DNA of 64,000 bases from Streptomyces sp. SCL15-4 (GTDB lineage Bacteria > Actinomycetota > Actinomycetes > Streptomycetales > Streptomycetaceae), in assembly GCF_033366695.1 (NCBI RefSeq), contig NZ_JAOBTQ010000001.1:7130001-7194000 (forward strand), read 5' to 3'. The position numbers and the translations under genes are program-made. Positions 41,104-50,375 of the stretch are shown here, one piece after another. The notes below the pieces were generated by a model. The model had not been told where the DNA came from. It ran no database searches and saw only the letters and a program-made list of their open reading frames with translations. How positions within the stretch are numbered: position 1 is the stretch's first letter; every line of letters starts with the position of its first letter.

Positions 41104-43119
41104 TCAGCAGTTCAGGCGCGCGTTCGCCCAGTCCGCGTGGTCGGAGTCGACGCCGTCGCCGCCGTCGGTGACGACGAGCCGGATCACCTGGGCGCCGCTG
41201 ATGTCGGCGGTGAGCTGCTGGGCGGGCATGGCGTTGGTGAGGACGCCGGTGCCCGCCGCCTTCGTGTCGTCCGCCAGGATCTCGAAGGCGACGGTGCCCT
41301 TGGCGTCCTTCTCGTCGTCCACGCCGACGGACGCGGTGACCTGCTCGCAGGCCCCGCCGGTGTAGAAGGCGATGTCGCCGAGCGCGTGGACGCCGAGCCC
41401 CTTGGCATAGACCGTGCCACCGATGGTGAGCGGCCGGCCGTCGCCCGCGGCGCTCTCGCCGTTGCTGGTGTCGCGCTCCACCGGCCCCCAGCCGTTGACG
41501 GCCGACAGCCACGGCAGATCGCCGAGGTACGACGTCCCGGACGGCGGCGGTACGACCACGGACGCGGTCAGCGGCACCTGAACGGTCTCCGCCGTGCCGG
41601 ACGGCGAGCGGTAACCCGCCCGCAGCGTCAGGCCGTAGGAGCCCGGCGGGGTGCCGGCCGGGGCGGTCACCCGCCAGCCGGTGCGCAGCGTCCCGCCGGT
41701 GGTGAGGACGGCGGCCGAGGCCGGTGAGGTGGCCCGTACGCGCCAGCCGGCCGGGCCGGTCAGCGCGACGGACACCTGGCGTGCGGGCGTGCCTCCGAGG
41801 TCGGTGACGGTGCTGGTCAGAGTGGCGGGGGTGGCCGCCGTGAGCAGCAGGCCGCCGTCCAGGCCGAGTTCGACGGCGGGCGGGTGCGCGGCCCAGCGCG
41901 GGTCGGCCGCGACGCGGAGCAGGACCGTGCCGTGGGCCGGGACGGTGGCGGCGAGGGTGCCGGCGGTGTTGTACGTGCGGTGCTGCCAGAGGTCGCGCAC
42001 CGAGTAACCGCGGGCGCCGGGCAGGCCGGCCGCGCGCGCGTCGGTGGCGATCCGCTGGGCGGTGCCCGACTCGTTGAAGAGGGCCACCGCGCGGCTGCCG
42101 TCCGCCATCTCCTTGGCGATCACCCAGCGGCCGCCCGCGGAGGAGACCACCGAGCCCTGCCGGCCGAGCGGGTCCTGGTCGACGGCGACGACCTCCTTGT
42201 TGCCCAGGATGTCGTAGGTCGACCGGGAGGCCTTGCGCAGGTCGGTGCCGATGAGCAGCGGCGCGGCCATGACCGACCAGAGCGAGAAGTGCGAGCGGTA
42301 CTCGGTGTCCGTCATGCCGCCGTTGCCGACCTCCAGCATGTCGGGGTCGTTCCAGTGGCCCGGGCCGGCGTACGGGGCGAGGGGGAGGTTCTGCTTCAGG
42401 ATCGACAGCATCGAGGACCAGTTGTCGCTGATGTCCCCGGTGGTCCGCCACAGGTGCCCGACGTCCGCGGCCCACTCCCAGGGCTTGTTCTCGCCCCATT
42501 CGCAGATGCTGTAGACGATCGGCCGGCCGGTCGCCCTGAGCGCGTCCCGCATGGTCCGGTAGCGCTGCCTGGCGTCCACTCCCTGGTTGTTGCAGTTGTC
42601 GTACTTCAGGTAGTCCACGCCCCAGTCGGCGAACTGCCGGGCGTCGTCGTACTCGTGGCCGAGAGCGCCCGGAAAGCCGGTGTTGCTGCAGGTCTTGGTG
42701 CCGGCGCTGGTGTAGATGCCGAGTTTGAGCCCTTTGGCGTGGACATAGTCCGCGACCGCCTTGATGCCGTCCGGAAAGCGCACGGGGTCGGGTACCAGCC
42801 GGCCGTTGGCGTCGCGCTCCGGCAGGGCCCAGCAGTCGTCCAGGTTGACGTACCGGTAGCCGGCGTCCTTCAGGCCCTTCTCCACGAAGAGGTCCGCGAT
42901 GCCCTGGACCATGGTCGCGTCGAAGTCCGCGCCGCACTGCGTGGAGTTCCAGTTGTTGAAGCCCATCGGCGGCGTGAGGGCGAGGCCGTCGGCCGGGGCG
43001 GGCGGATCGGCCGGCGGGGCGGCCGCGGCCGGCGCGGCGAAGCCCGCCGCGCACAGCAGTCCGGCGGCGAGTGCTCCGGCGACTCTGCGGTGGATGGTGC
43101 GGGTGTGCGGGTGACGCAT
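41104..43119 (-). CDS. Secreted GH27 alpha-galactosidase with NEW3-like and NPCBM domains
   Basis: 671 aa. A signal peptide covers about residues 1-34 (AAGLLCAAGFAAPAAAA). The GH27 barrel (about 45-330) has TPPMGFNNWNSTQCG, nucleophile Asp174 in YLKYDNCNN and acid/base Asp229 in RTTGDISDNW. A beta-sandwich C-domain follows to about 425, then an immunoglobulin-like NEW3 segment and a C-terminal NPCBM lectin-like domain ending in a Cys. It removes terminal alpha-galactose from galactomannan or raffinose-family sugars outside the cell. GGAGGA lies 9 nt before ATG 43119. GATGACG-N9-CGTCATC sits upstream. Confidence 0.95.
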   Translation of the reverse strand: MRHPHTRTIHRRVAGALAAGLLCAAGFAAPAAAAPPADPPAPADGLALTPPMGFNNWNSTQCGADFDATMVQGIADLFVEKGLKDAGYRYVNLDDCWALPERDANGRLVPDPVRFPDGIKAVADYVHAKGLKLGIYTSAGTKTCSNTGFPGALGHEYDDARQFADWGVDYLKYDNCNNQGVDARQRYRTMRDALRATGRPIVYSICEWGENKPWEWAADVGHLWRTTGDISDNWSSMLSILKQNLPLAPYAGPGHWNDPDMLEVGNGGMTDTEYRSHFSLWSVMAAPLLIGTDLRKASRSTYDILGNKEVVAVDQDPLGRQGSVVSSAGGRWVIAKEMADGSRAVALFNESGTAQRIATDARAAGLPGARGYSVRDLWQHRTYNTAGTLAATVPAHGTVLLRVAADPRWAAHPPAVELGLDGGLLLTAATPATLTSTVTDLGGTPARQVSVALTGPAGWRVRATSPASAAVLTTGGTLRTGWRVTAPAGTPPGSYGLTLRAGYRSPSGTAETVQVPLTASVVVPPPSGTSYLGDLPWLSAVNGWGPVERDTSNGESAAGDGRPLTIGGTVYAKGLGVHALGDIAFYTGGACEQVTASVGVDDEKDAKGTVAFEILADDTKAAGTGVLTNAMPAQQLTADISGAQVIRLVVTDGGDGVDSDHADWANARLNC

Positions 43120-43148
43120 CCTGGATGCTCCTCCGACTCGCGAACGCG

Positions 43149-43171
43149 GATGACGGCATGTACGCGTCATC
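43149..43171. promoter_or_regulatory. Inverted repeat GATGACG-N9-CGTCATC upstream of alpha-galactosidase
   Basis: Perfect 7-bp arms 30 nt before the alpha-galactosidase start on the minus strand. Either an operator near the promoter or a leader hairpin. Confidence 0.45.
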
Positions 43172-43328
43172 AATGTGCGCTTACGGTAGGACGTGTCTGA
43201 GTCTGTTGGAAAGACGGCGTTCAAGCCGGTCCGCTCGTTCGGATCTGTTCGCTCGGAGGCGGCGGTCCGGCGGGAAATGGCGCTCCGGTCCGCGTGACCT
43301 CCGGCCCGCCCGCGCAGTTGATCAGCGC

Positions 43329-43508
43329 ATGAAGAAGCGCAGCATGCTCGCCATCGCCACCCTCGCCGCCGGATTCGTCGTGGCCGCCGTCACTCCGTCC
43401 CACGCGGCGCCCGACCGGCCGCTCGACGTCTCGGACACGGTGGACGAGGTCGGTGACCTCATCGCCCAGAACAGCCTGGAGACCGACAACGTCCTCGACC
43501 GCGACTGA
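43329..43508 (+). CDS. Small secreted protein of unknown function
   Basis: 59 aa. A classic signal peptide (MKKRSMLAIATLAAGFVVAA ... SHA) with cleavage near residue 26 leaves an acidic 33-residue mature peptide (APDRPLDVSDTVDEVGDLIAQN...). Small secreted proteins of this design are frequent in streptomycetes and unassigned. The 14-bp hairpin 19 nt after its stop supports a real transcription unit. The Shine-Dalgarno is poor. Confidence 0.7.
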   Translation: MKKRSMLAIATLAAGFVVAAVTPSHAAPDRPLDVSDTVDEVGDLIAQNSLETDNVLDRD

Positions 43509-43526
43509 CCCGCGGCGAAGGGCTGT

Positions 43527-43560
43527 GTGCCGGTGTCCCCGCCACGGGGGACACCGGCAC
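43527..43560 (+). terminator. Hairpin after the small secreted protein gene
   Basis: A perfect 14-bp stem GTGCCGGTGTCCCC / GGGGACACCGGCAC with loop GCCACG. Confidence 0.85.
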
Positions 43561-43658
43561 TTGCGTGTGCGCGCGGACAGGCGCCCTCAACGGCGGCGGG
43601 TTTCCATGGCAGGGTGGAGCGGGCAGTCCTCAGGGGGCCAACAGAAGAGGGGGAGTCC

Positions 43659-44705
43659 GTGACCGTCGTCTGGATCAACGGCGCGTTCGGTGCGGGGAAG
43701 ACCACGACCGCACGTGAACTGATCGAACTGATCCCGAACAGCGCGCTCTTCGACCCCGAGATCATCGGCGGGGCACTCACGCACCTGCTGCCACCCAAGC
43801 GCCTCGCCGAGGCCGGCGACTTCCAGGACCTGCCGATCTGGCGCCGGCTCGTGGTCGACACGGCCGCCGCGATGCTCGCCGAGCTGGGCGGCACCCTCGT
43901 GGTACCGATGACCCTGCTCCGCCAGGAGTACCGCGACGAGATCTTCGGCGGCCTCGCCGCTCGCCGCATCCGGGTGCACCATCTGCTCCTCGCTCCCACC
44001 GAAACGATCCTGCGGGAGCGGATAGCCGGCCGGGAGACGCCGCCCGAGGCGGCACCCGACGGCGAGATACGCGTACGGCAGTGGTCCTACGACCACATCG
44101 AGCCCTACCGCGCCGCCCTCGCCGCCTGGCTCACCGCCGACGCCCACCCGCTGGACACCAGCGCCCTCACCCCGTACGAGACCGCCGTCCGCATCGCCGA
44201 GGCCGTCGGCAACGGCGCCGTACCCGCCTGTGACATCGTGCAGACGCCCGAGCCGACCGCCGAGACGCTCGCCGCCGGGGTGCTGCTCTTCGACGAGCAC
44301 GACCGGGTGCTGCTCGTCGACCCCACCTACAAGCCCGGCTGGGAGTTCCCGGGCGGTGTGGTGGAACGGGGCGAGGCACCGGCCCGCGCCGGGATGCGCG
44401 AGGTCGCCGAGGAGACCGGGATACAGCTGCGGGAGGTTCCCCGGCTGCTGGTCGTGGACTGGGAACGGCCCACTCCGCCCGGCTACGGCGGGCTGCGGCT
44501 GCTCTTCGACGGCGGCCGGCTGGCACCCGGCGAGGCGTCCCGGGTGCTGCTGCCCGGACCGGAGCTGCGCGCCTGGCGGTTCGCCACCGAGCAGGAGGCC
44601 GCCGGGATGCTGCCGCCGGTCCGCTACGAGCGGCTGCGCTGGGCGCTGCGCGCCCGGGAGCGGGGCAGCGCGCTCTATCTGGAGGCGGGGGTGCCGGTCG
44701 GCTGA
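43659..44705 (+). CDS. Fusion of TmrB-like P-loop kinase domain and Nudix hydrolase
   Basis: 348 aa. The N-terminal domain (about 1-185) begins WINGAFGAGKTTTAREL with a Walker A at residues 8-15 and resembles TmrB (tunicamycin resistance) and small-molecule kinases. The C-terminal domain (about 200-345) has a full Nudix box GGVVERGEAPARAGMREVAEE starting near residue 232. A kinase and a nucleotide-diphosphate hydrolase in one chain could phosphorylate a small molecule and clean up or act on its diphosphate. GTG start with GAGGGGGAG upstream. Converges on the MBL gene after 13 bp. Confidence 0.9.
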   Translation: MTVVWINGAFGAGKTTTARELIELIPNSALFDPEIIGGALTHLLPPKRLAEAGDFQDLPIWRRLVVDTAAAMLAELGGTLVVPMTLLRQEYRDEIFGGLAARRIRVHHLLLAPTETILRERIAGRETPPEAAPDGEIRVRQWSYDHIEPYRAALAAWLTADAHPLDTSALTPYETAVRIAEAVGNGAVPACDIVQTPEPTAETLAAGVLLFDEHDRVLLVDPTYKPGWEFPGGVVERGEAPARAGMREVAEETGIQLREVPRLLVVDWERPTPPGYGGLRLLFDGGRLAPGEASRVLLPGPELRAWRFATEQEAAGMLPPVRYERLRWALRARERGSALYLEAGVPVG

Positions 44706-44718
44706 CCCCGCCACGGCG

Positions 44719-45411
44719 CTACCCGAGCGAGCGGAGCACGGCACCGGCGCCGGACAGCACCGGATCGCCGTGCCCGAAGCACGCGACCTCCGCGCCGAGA
44801 TCCGCCAACCGGCCGATGGAGGCGAGAAGTTGCTCCCGGTCCAGGTTCAGCACGCCGGGGATCGGCGTGCCGTCCGGTGCCGCCGCCACCGTGTCCCCGG
44901 TGAACAGCACCCCGTGCGCGGGCAGGAACACCGCGATGCTGCCGTCGGTGTGCCCCGGGATGTGCACCACCCGGGCGCCGCCGCCGAAGCCGAGCACGTC
45001 CCCGTCGGACAGTTCGGTGAGCGAGGCGGGCGGCCGCGGGGGACCCGGGGGCAACTGCGCGAGGGCCGCCGCGTGCAGTGGCCGCTCCCACTCCTCGGTC
45101 CGCGGCGGCGGGCCCGGCCGCTCTCCGCGGACGAACGGGGCGTCCAGGCGGTGCGCCAGCACCTCGGCCCCGCTCAGCGCGGCGAACTCGGCCGCCCCGC
45201 CGACGTGGTCCTCGTGGAAGTGGGTGAGTACGACGCGCCGTACGTCCCGGGGCGTGTGCCCGAGCGCGGTGACCGCGTCGGCGATCGGCCGGCCGGCGCC
45301 GATCGGGCCCGCGTCGATGAGGGTCAACTCCTCGTCGTCACGCCAGAGATAGGCCTGGCCGACGGGGAAGCGGAGCAGGTGCAGCCGGGGCAGCAGTTCG
45401 ATGACGTCCAT
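44719..45411 (-). CDS. Metallo-beta-lactamase-fold hydrolase
   Basis: 230 aa. The zinc motif THFHEDHVGG gives His64, His66, Asp68 and His69; later ligands are in HIPGHTDGS and LFTGDTV, with a final FGHGDP. Glyoxalase II-like or lactonase-like intracellular hydrolase; no signal peptide. Weak Shine-Dalgarno before ATG 45411. The M20 peptidase gene upstream ends in a hairpin, so this gene is probably transcribed separately. Confidence 0.9.
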   Translation of the reverse strand: MDVIELLPRLHLLRFPVGQAYLWRDDEELTLIDAGPIGAGRPIADAVTALGHTPRDVRRVVLTHFHEDHVGGAAEFAALSGAEVLAHRLDAPFVRGERPGPPPRTEEWERPLHAAALAQLPPGPPRPPASLTELSDGDVLGFGGGARVVHIPGHTDGSIAVFLPAHGVLFTGDTVAAAPDGTPIPGVLNLDREQLLASIGRLADLGAEVACFGHGDPVLSGAGAVLRSLG

Positions 45412-45424
45412 GCGCCGACCGTAG

Positions 45425-45456
45425 AGAGGGCCCCCGCCCGTGGGCGAGGGCCCTCT
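45425..45456 (-). terminator. Hairpin after the M20 peptidase gene
   Basis: AGAGGGCCC pairs with GGGCCCTCT, and the interior CGCCC/GGGCG extends the stem past one mismatch to a 2-nt loop. It lies 18 nt past the peptidase stop on the minus strand. Confidence 0.8.
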
Positions 45457-45473
45457 GCCGTGGGCAGAAAGGG

Positions 45474-46829
45474 TCAGCCAGCCGCGTAATTGCGCAGGAA
45501 CAGCGCCTCGGCGACGGACAGCCGCTCCAACTCCTCGGGCGACACGCTCTCGTTGACCGCGTGGATCTGCGCCTCCGGCTCGCTCAGCCCGATGAGCAGG
45601 ATCTCCGCCTGCGGGTACAGCCCGGCGAGGGTGTTGCACAGCGGGATGGAGCCGCCCTGACCGGCGTAACTCATGGTCTCGCCCGGGTAGGCCACCGCCA
45701 TCGCCTCGGCCATCGCCTGGTAGGCGGGGCTGGAGGTGTCGGCGCGGAACGGCTGGCCCTGGCCGATCTGCTCGGTGGTGACCCGGGCACCCCACGGCGT
45801 GTGCGCCTCTATGTGCGCCTGGAGCAGCTTGGCGGCCTCCGCCGCGTCCGTGCCCGGCGGCACCCGAAGGCTCACCAGGGCACCGGCACTGGACTGCACC
45901 GACGGGGTGGCGCCGACGACCGGCGGGCAGTCGATGCCGAGCACGGTGACCGCCGGACGGGCCCAGATGCGGTCGGCGACCGAGCCGTCGCCGATCAGCC
46001 CGACGCCGTCCAGCACCTTGGCGTCCGCGCGGAACTGCTCCTCGGTGTACTCCAGGCCGTCCCAGGCCGCCGTGGCGTCCAGGCCGTCGACGGCGGTGGA
46101 GCCGTCCTCGGCGCGCAGCGAGTCCAGCACCCGGATCAGCGCGGCCAGCGCGTCCGGGGCGGCGCCGCCGAACTGGCCCGAGTGCAGATTGCCGGCCAGG
46201 GTGTCGATCCGCACCCTCACCAGGGTCATACCGCGCAATGTGGTGGTCACCGTCGGCAGGCCGACCCGAAAGTTGCCCGCGTCGCCGATGACGATCGCGT
46301 CCGCCGCCAGCAGCTCGGGGTGCTGCTCGGCGTACCGCTCCAGGCCGCCCGTGCCCTGCTCCTCCGAGCCCTCCACGATCACCTTCACGTGCACCGGCAC
46401 CCCGCCGTTCGCCTTCAGGGCGCGCAGGGCGAGCAGGTGCAGGACGAAGCCGCCCTTGCAGTCGGCGGTCCCGCGGCCGTACCAGCGGCCGTCGCGCTCG
46501 GTCAGCTCGAACGGAGGGGTCGTCCAGCCGGCCTCGTCCAGCGGGGGCTGGACGTCGTAGTGCGCGTAGAGCAGGACCGTCTTGGCGCCCTCCGGGCCCG
46601 GCAGGTAGCCGTACACCGACTGCGTGCCGTCCGGGGTGTCCAGCAGCGCCACATCCGTGAATCCCTCGCCCCGCAGCGCGTCGGCGACCCAGCCCGCGGC
46701 GGCCTCGCTCTCGCTCTTCGGGAACTGCGAGAAGTCCGCCACCGACCTGAAGGCGACCAGTTCGGCCAGCTCCGCCTTCGCCCGGGGCAGCAGCGAGGCG
46801 ACGGTCTCGGCGACCGGATTCGACGGCAT
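45474..46829 (-). CDS. M20/M28-family dipeptidase
   Basis: 451 aa. Metal and catalytic residues appear in order: LLYAHYDVQPP, RGTADCKGGF, IVEGSEEQGTGGL, IGDAGN and the late HAVNESV. The dimerisation domain lies between (about 190-310), with LAGNLHSGQFGG. A cytosolic metallopeptidase of the CNDP-like dipeptidase group. AGGAG sits 7 nt before ATG 46829; the GTG two codons earlier almost touches it. Diverges from the geranylgeranyl-reductase-like gene. Confidence 0.94.
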   Translation of the reverse strand: MPSNPVAETVASLLPRAKAELAELVAFRSVADFSQFPKSESEAAAGWVADALRGEGFTDVALLDTPDGTQSVYGYLPGPEGAKTVLLYAHYDVQPPLDEAGWTTPPFELTERDGRWYGRGTADCKGGFVLHLLALRALKANGGVPVHVKVIVEGSEEQGTGGLERYAEQHPELLAADAIVIGDAGNFRVGLPTVTTTLRGMTLVRVRIDTLAGNLHSGQFGGAAPDALAALIRVLDSLRAEDGSTAVDGLDATAAWDGLEYTEEQFRADAKVLDGVGLIGDGSVADRIWARPAVTVLGIDCPPVVGATPSVQSSAGALVSLRVPPGTDAAEAAKLLQAHIEAHTPWGARVTTEQIGQGQPFRADTSSPAYQAMAEAMAVAYPGETMSYAGQGGSIPLCNTLAGLYPQAEILLIGLSEPEAQIHAVNESVSPEELERLSVAEALFLRNYAAG

Positions 46830-46960
46830 GGGCACGCTCCTCGTGGGTGCGACGTTGTACGGGGTGAGTACACCGATCCTCCCACAGCGGATCGCGCGGA
46901 CGGCCGCCGTAGGATGCGACAGGACACTTGGCAGCGGCTTGAGCGGAGCGGTAGACCATC

Positions 46961-48235
46961 GTGAGCGGCGAGAACTCTTCAGCGGACGACGTGCGACGGG
47001 TGTGGGACGTCGTCGTGGTGGGCGCGGGCCCGGCGGGCGCCTCGGCGGCCTACGCGGCGGCGGTCACGGGACGGCGCGTGCTGTTGCTGGAGAAGGCCGA
47101 GCTGCCGCGGTACAAAACGTGCGGCGGCGGCATCATCGGCCCCTCGCGCGACGCCCTGCCGCCCGGCTTCGACCTGCCCTTCAGGGACCGGGTGCACGCC
47201 GTCACGTTCTCCCACAACGGCCGCTTCACCCGCACCCGCCGCTCCAAGCAGATGCTGTTCGGCCTGATCAACCGTCCCGAGTTCGACCGGCAACTGGTCG
47301 AGCACGCGCTGAAGGCGGGCGCCGAACTGCGGACGGGCGTCACCGTCCAACGGGTCGAGCAGCACGGCTCGGCGGTGCCGGACCGGCGCACGGTCGCCGT
47401 CGTCCTCCAGGGCGGGGAGACGGTGCTGGCCCGCGCGGTCGTCGGCGCCGACGGCAGCGCCAGCCGGATAGGAGCCCACGTCGGAGTGAAGCTCGACCAG
47501 GTCGACCTCGGCCTGGAGGCGGAGATCCCGGTGCCGGAGACCGTCGCCGAGGACTGGAAGGGACGGGTCCTCATCGACTGGGGGCCGCTGCCGGGCAGTT
47601 ACGGCTGGGTGTTCCCGAAGGGGGACACGCTGACCGTCGGCGTGATCTCCGCGCGCGGTGAAGGCGCCGCCACCAAGCGGTACTTGGAGGACTTCATCGC
47701 CCGGCTGGGCCTCGCCGGGTTCGAGCCGTCCCTCTCCTCCGGCCACCTGACCCGCTGCCGCGCCGAGGACTCGCCGCTGTCCCGGGGCCGGGTGCTGGTC
47801 TGCGGGGACGCGGCCGGACTGCTGGAGCCCTGGACCCGTGAGGGCATCTCCTTCGCGCTGCGCTCGGGCCGGCTGGCGGGGGAGTGGGCGGTGCGCATCG
47901 CCGAGGCGCACGATGCGGTGGACACCCGCCGCCAGGCCCTGAACTACGCGTTCGCGATCAAGGCGGGGCTCGGCGTCGAGATGAGCGTCGGCAAGCGGCT
48001 GCTGACCGTGTTCGAGCGGCGCCCGGGCCTGTTCCACGCGGCGCTCACCGGGTTCCGCCCGGCCTGGCGGGCGTTCCGGGACATCACCCAGGGCGCGACC
48101 ACCTTGGCCGAGATCGTCCGCTCCCGCCCGATCGCCCAGCGCGCCCTGACGGCCCTCGACCGCCGGGCGGCGGTCTCGGCGGAGGCTCCCGCTCAGGAGC
48201 CTGCCGCTGCCGACGGGGAGCCGGTCGGTTCCTGA
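46961..48235 (+). CDS. Geranylgeranyl-reductase-family FAD oxidoreductase
   Basis: 424 aa. FAD motif VVVGAGPAGASAAYAAA at about 18-34, YKTCGGGI, VGADGSASRIG and the second FAD motif VLVCGDAAGLLEPWTREGI. This family saturates isoprenoid double bonds in menaquinone or lipid side chains, or acts as a flavin monooxygenase. The C-terminal 25 residues are low complexity. GTG start at 46961. Monocistronic as far as visible. Confidence 0.9.
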   Translation: MSGENSSADDVRRVWDVVVVGAGPAGASAAYAAAVTGRRVLLLEKAELPRYKTCGGGIIGPSRDALPPGFDLPFRDRVHAVTFSHNGRFTRTRRSKQMLFGLINRPEFDRQLVEHALKAGAELRTGVTVQRVEQHGSAVPDRRTVAVVLQGGETVLARAVVGADGSASRIGAHVGVKLDQVDLGLEAEIPVPETVAEDWKGRVLIDWGPLPGSYGWVFPKGDTLTVGVISARGEGAATKRYLEDFIARLGLAGFEPSLSSGHLTRCRAEDSPLSRGRVLVCGDAAGLLEPWTREGISFALRSGRLAGEWAVRIAEAHDAVDTRRQALNYAFAIKAGLGVEMSVGKRLLTVFERRPGLFHAALTGFRPAWRAFRDITQGATTLAEIVRSRPIAQRALTALDRRAAVSAEAPAQEPAAADGEPVGS

Positions 48236-48460
48236 CGGGGCGGGCGGAGGGCCGGACGGGAGCGCCTTGGCCGTGGAGGACTCCGGTCCGGTCCGTACCC
48301 CCCTGGATGTACGGCGGACCACTCCGCTCGGCTGACGTGGCCGGTCCCGCGCGTACATCGCCCGCCAGCGGGTGGCCGGCCCGCTCGCCGCCACGACCCG
48401 TGGGAGCCGGACGGCGGCGCGGCTCGGCGCGCGCGGCCGGGCCCGACCGGTCGTGCCGGC

Positions 48461-48727
48461 CTACGCATCAGGGCTGGGACGGGGCGGCCACCGGAAGCGC
48501 AGCAGCACGCTCACCACCCGGGCCAGGAACACGACCGGCGCGACCACCGCGCCCAGCCGCAGCAGCACCTTCGACAGCGGACCGGGCAGATCGAAGAGCA
48601 GCGCCGGCCCGGCCACGGCCCCGAACAGCACCGCCGCCGCGAACAGGGCGCTGACCAGCGCGTAACCGATCTCGACCGTCATCGCGTCCCGTTCCGCCTG
48701 GCTGCGGCGGCCCCCCTGTGCCTCCAT
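48461..48727 (-). CDS. DUF6332 small membrane protein
   Basis: 88 aa. Hydrophilic head with SQAERDAMTVEIGYALVSALFAAAVLFG, then two to three helices to residue 80. Matches DUF6332, a streptomycete membrane family with unknown role. ATG 48727 preferred; Shine-Dalgarno weak. It lies 72 nt downstream of the convergently unrelated MFS gene on the same strand and could be read through from it. Confidence 0.75.
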   Translation of the reverse strand: MEAQGGRRSQAERDAMTVEIGYALVSALFAAAVLFGAVAGPALLFDLPGPLSKVLLRLGAVVAPVVFLARVVSVLLRFRWPPRPSPDA

Positions 48728-48799
48728 CCCGTCAGCTTCGCAGAGGTGCGCCCGGCGGGGCAACGACCCCCGCCGGGCGCACCTGTGGAGGCGGTCCCC

Positions 48800-50290
48800 C
48801 TAGTCGCGGACCGGGACCCGGTCCGCGTCCGCCTCCGTCACGGTGGACCTGGCGACCACGACGGAGTGGGCCGGCCGGGGCCGGCGCAGTCCGCTGAGCG
48901 AGAGCAGCAGCCCCACGACGGCGACGATCGTGACCACGACCAGTCCGGGCCGGTAGCTGTCCAGGACGGCCTGCGGAGTGGCCTTCTCGGGGGCGTGCGC
49001 GGTCACCACCGCCGTCACCACGGCCAGGAAGAGCGCGCCGCCCACCTGCACCGAGGTGTTCAGCAGACCCGAGACCATGCCCTGCTCGTGCTCGTCCACG
49101 CCGTTGGTGGCCTGGACGTTGAGGGACGGGTAGGACAGGGCGAAGCCCGCGCCGACCAGCAGCATGGTCGGCAGGATCACGGACGCGTAGACCGGGTTCA
49201 GGTCGATGCGCAGGAACAGCGCGTAGCCGGCCGTCATCATGACGAAGCCCAGCACGATCAGCCGTCCCGTGCCGAACCGGTCGATGACGGTGCCGACCTT
49301 GGTCGCGGAGAGCGCCACCAGCGCGCCCGCCGGGAGGAACGCCAGCGCCGTGTGCATGGCGGACCAGCCCAGCACCTGCTGCATATAGAGGGTGACCAGG
49401 AACTGGAAGCCCGTGTAGCTGCCGACGAAGGTCAGCGCGCCGAGCTGGGCCCGCACCTGCGGGCCCGAGCGCAGCACTCCGAGCCGGATCAGCGGGCTGG
49501 GGCTGCGCCGCTCGACGAGGACGAACACCACCAGCATGACGGCCACGGCGGCGAAGGACAGGATCGTGCGGGCCGAGGTCCATCCGGCCTCGGGTGCCTG
49601 GACGACGGTGAAGACGAGCAGCAGCATCGAGGCGGTGCCGAGGACGGCGCCCGGGACGTCGTAGCCGCCGTGGCCGCGCTCGCGCTCGCTGCGCGGCAGC
49701 AGCTTCATGCCCACGAACAGGGCGACCAGCGCGACCGGCGCCGGCAGCAGCATCGTGAACCGCCAGCTGGCCTCGGTGAGCAGGCCGGAGAAGACCAGGC
49801 CCAGGGAGTAGCCGGTGGCGGCGCAGGTGGTGTAGATCGACAGGGCCCGGTTGCGCAGCGGGCCCTCCGGGAACGTGGTGGTGATGATCGACAGGCCGGC
49901 CGGTGCCGTGAAGGCCGCGCTGAGGCCCTTGACGAAGCGGCTCGCGATCAGCAGCGGGCCCGAGTCCACGAGACCGCCGAGCAGCGAGGCGAGCGCGAAG
50001 ACGGCGAGCGCCACCAGGAACACCTGGCGCCGGCCGAGCAGGTCGGCGGTCCGGCCGCCGAGGAGGAGCAGGCCGCCGTAGCCCAGGATGTAGCCGCTGA
50101 CGATCCACTGAAGGGTCGACGTGGACAGATGGAGATCCGAGCCTATGGACGGGAGGGCGACGCCGACCATCGACACGTCGAGCGCGTCCAGGAACATCGC
50201 GGCGCACAGCACCAGAAGGGTGCCCCACAGCCGGGGAGTCCAGCGCACGGCCGGGGACGGGGCCGCGAAGGTGGTGAGCGGAGAGGTCAT
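48800..50290 (-). CDS. MFS drug transporter, DHA2-like (14 TM)
   Basis: 496 aa. About fourteen helices. LDALDVSMVGVALPSIGSDLHLSTSTLQW and GGRTADLLGRRQVF (motif A) followed by FTAPAGLSIITTTFPEG are typical of proton-driven multidrug exporters. A MarR gene diverges from its start across 85 bp containing the dyad GCATCAGATGC, so the pair is a classic efflux pump with its repressor. Confidence 0.92.
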   Translation of the reverse strand: MTSPLTTFAAPSPAVRWTPRLWGTLLVLCAAMFLDALDVSMVGVALPSIGSDLHLSTSTLQWIVSGYILGYGGLLLLGGRTADLLGRRQVFLVALAVFALASLLGGLVDSGPLLIASRFVKGLSAAFTAPAGLSIITTTFPEGPLRNRALSIYTTCAATGYSLGLVFSGLLTEASWRFTMLLPAPVALVALFVGMKLLPRSERERGHGGYDVPGAVLGTASMLLLVFTVVQAPEAGWTSARTILSFAAVAVMLVVFVLVERRSPSPLIRLGVLRSGPQVRAQLGALTFVGSYTGFQFLVTLYMQQVLGWSAMHTALAFLPAGALVALSATKVGTVIDRFGTGRLIVLGFVMMTAGYALFLRIDLNPVYASVILPTMLLVGAGFALSYPSLNVQATNGVDEHEQGMVSGLLNTSVQVGGALFLAVVTAVVTAHAPEKATPQAVLDSYRPGLVVVTIVAVVGLLLSLSGLRRPRPAHSVVVARSTVTEADADRVPVRD

Positions 50291-50312
50291 GGCGACGAGA
50301 TTACATGCACGC

Positions 50313-50323
50313 GCATCAGATGC
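50313..50323. promoter_or_regulatory. Operator candidate GCATCAGATGC between MFS and MarR genes
   Basis: A perfect 5-bp-arm dyad in an 85-bp, AT-rich divergent spacer; ATGCAAG and GTGCAAC fragments follow at 50320 and 50341. Likely target of the adjacent MarR protein. Confidence 0.55.
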
Positions 50324-50375
50324 AAGCTCATTTAATTACAGTGCAACGAACATGGATTTCTGCTACCGTGCGGGC

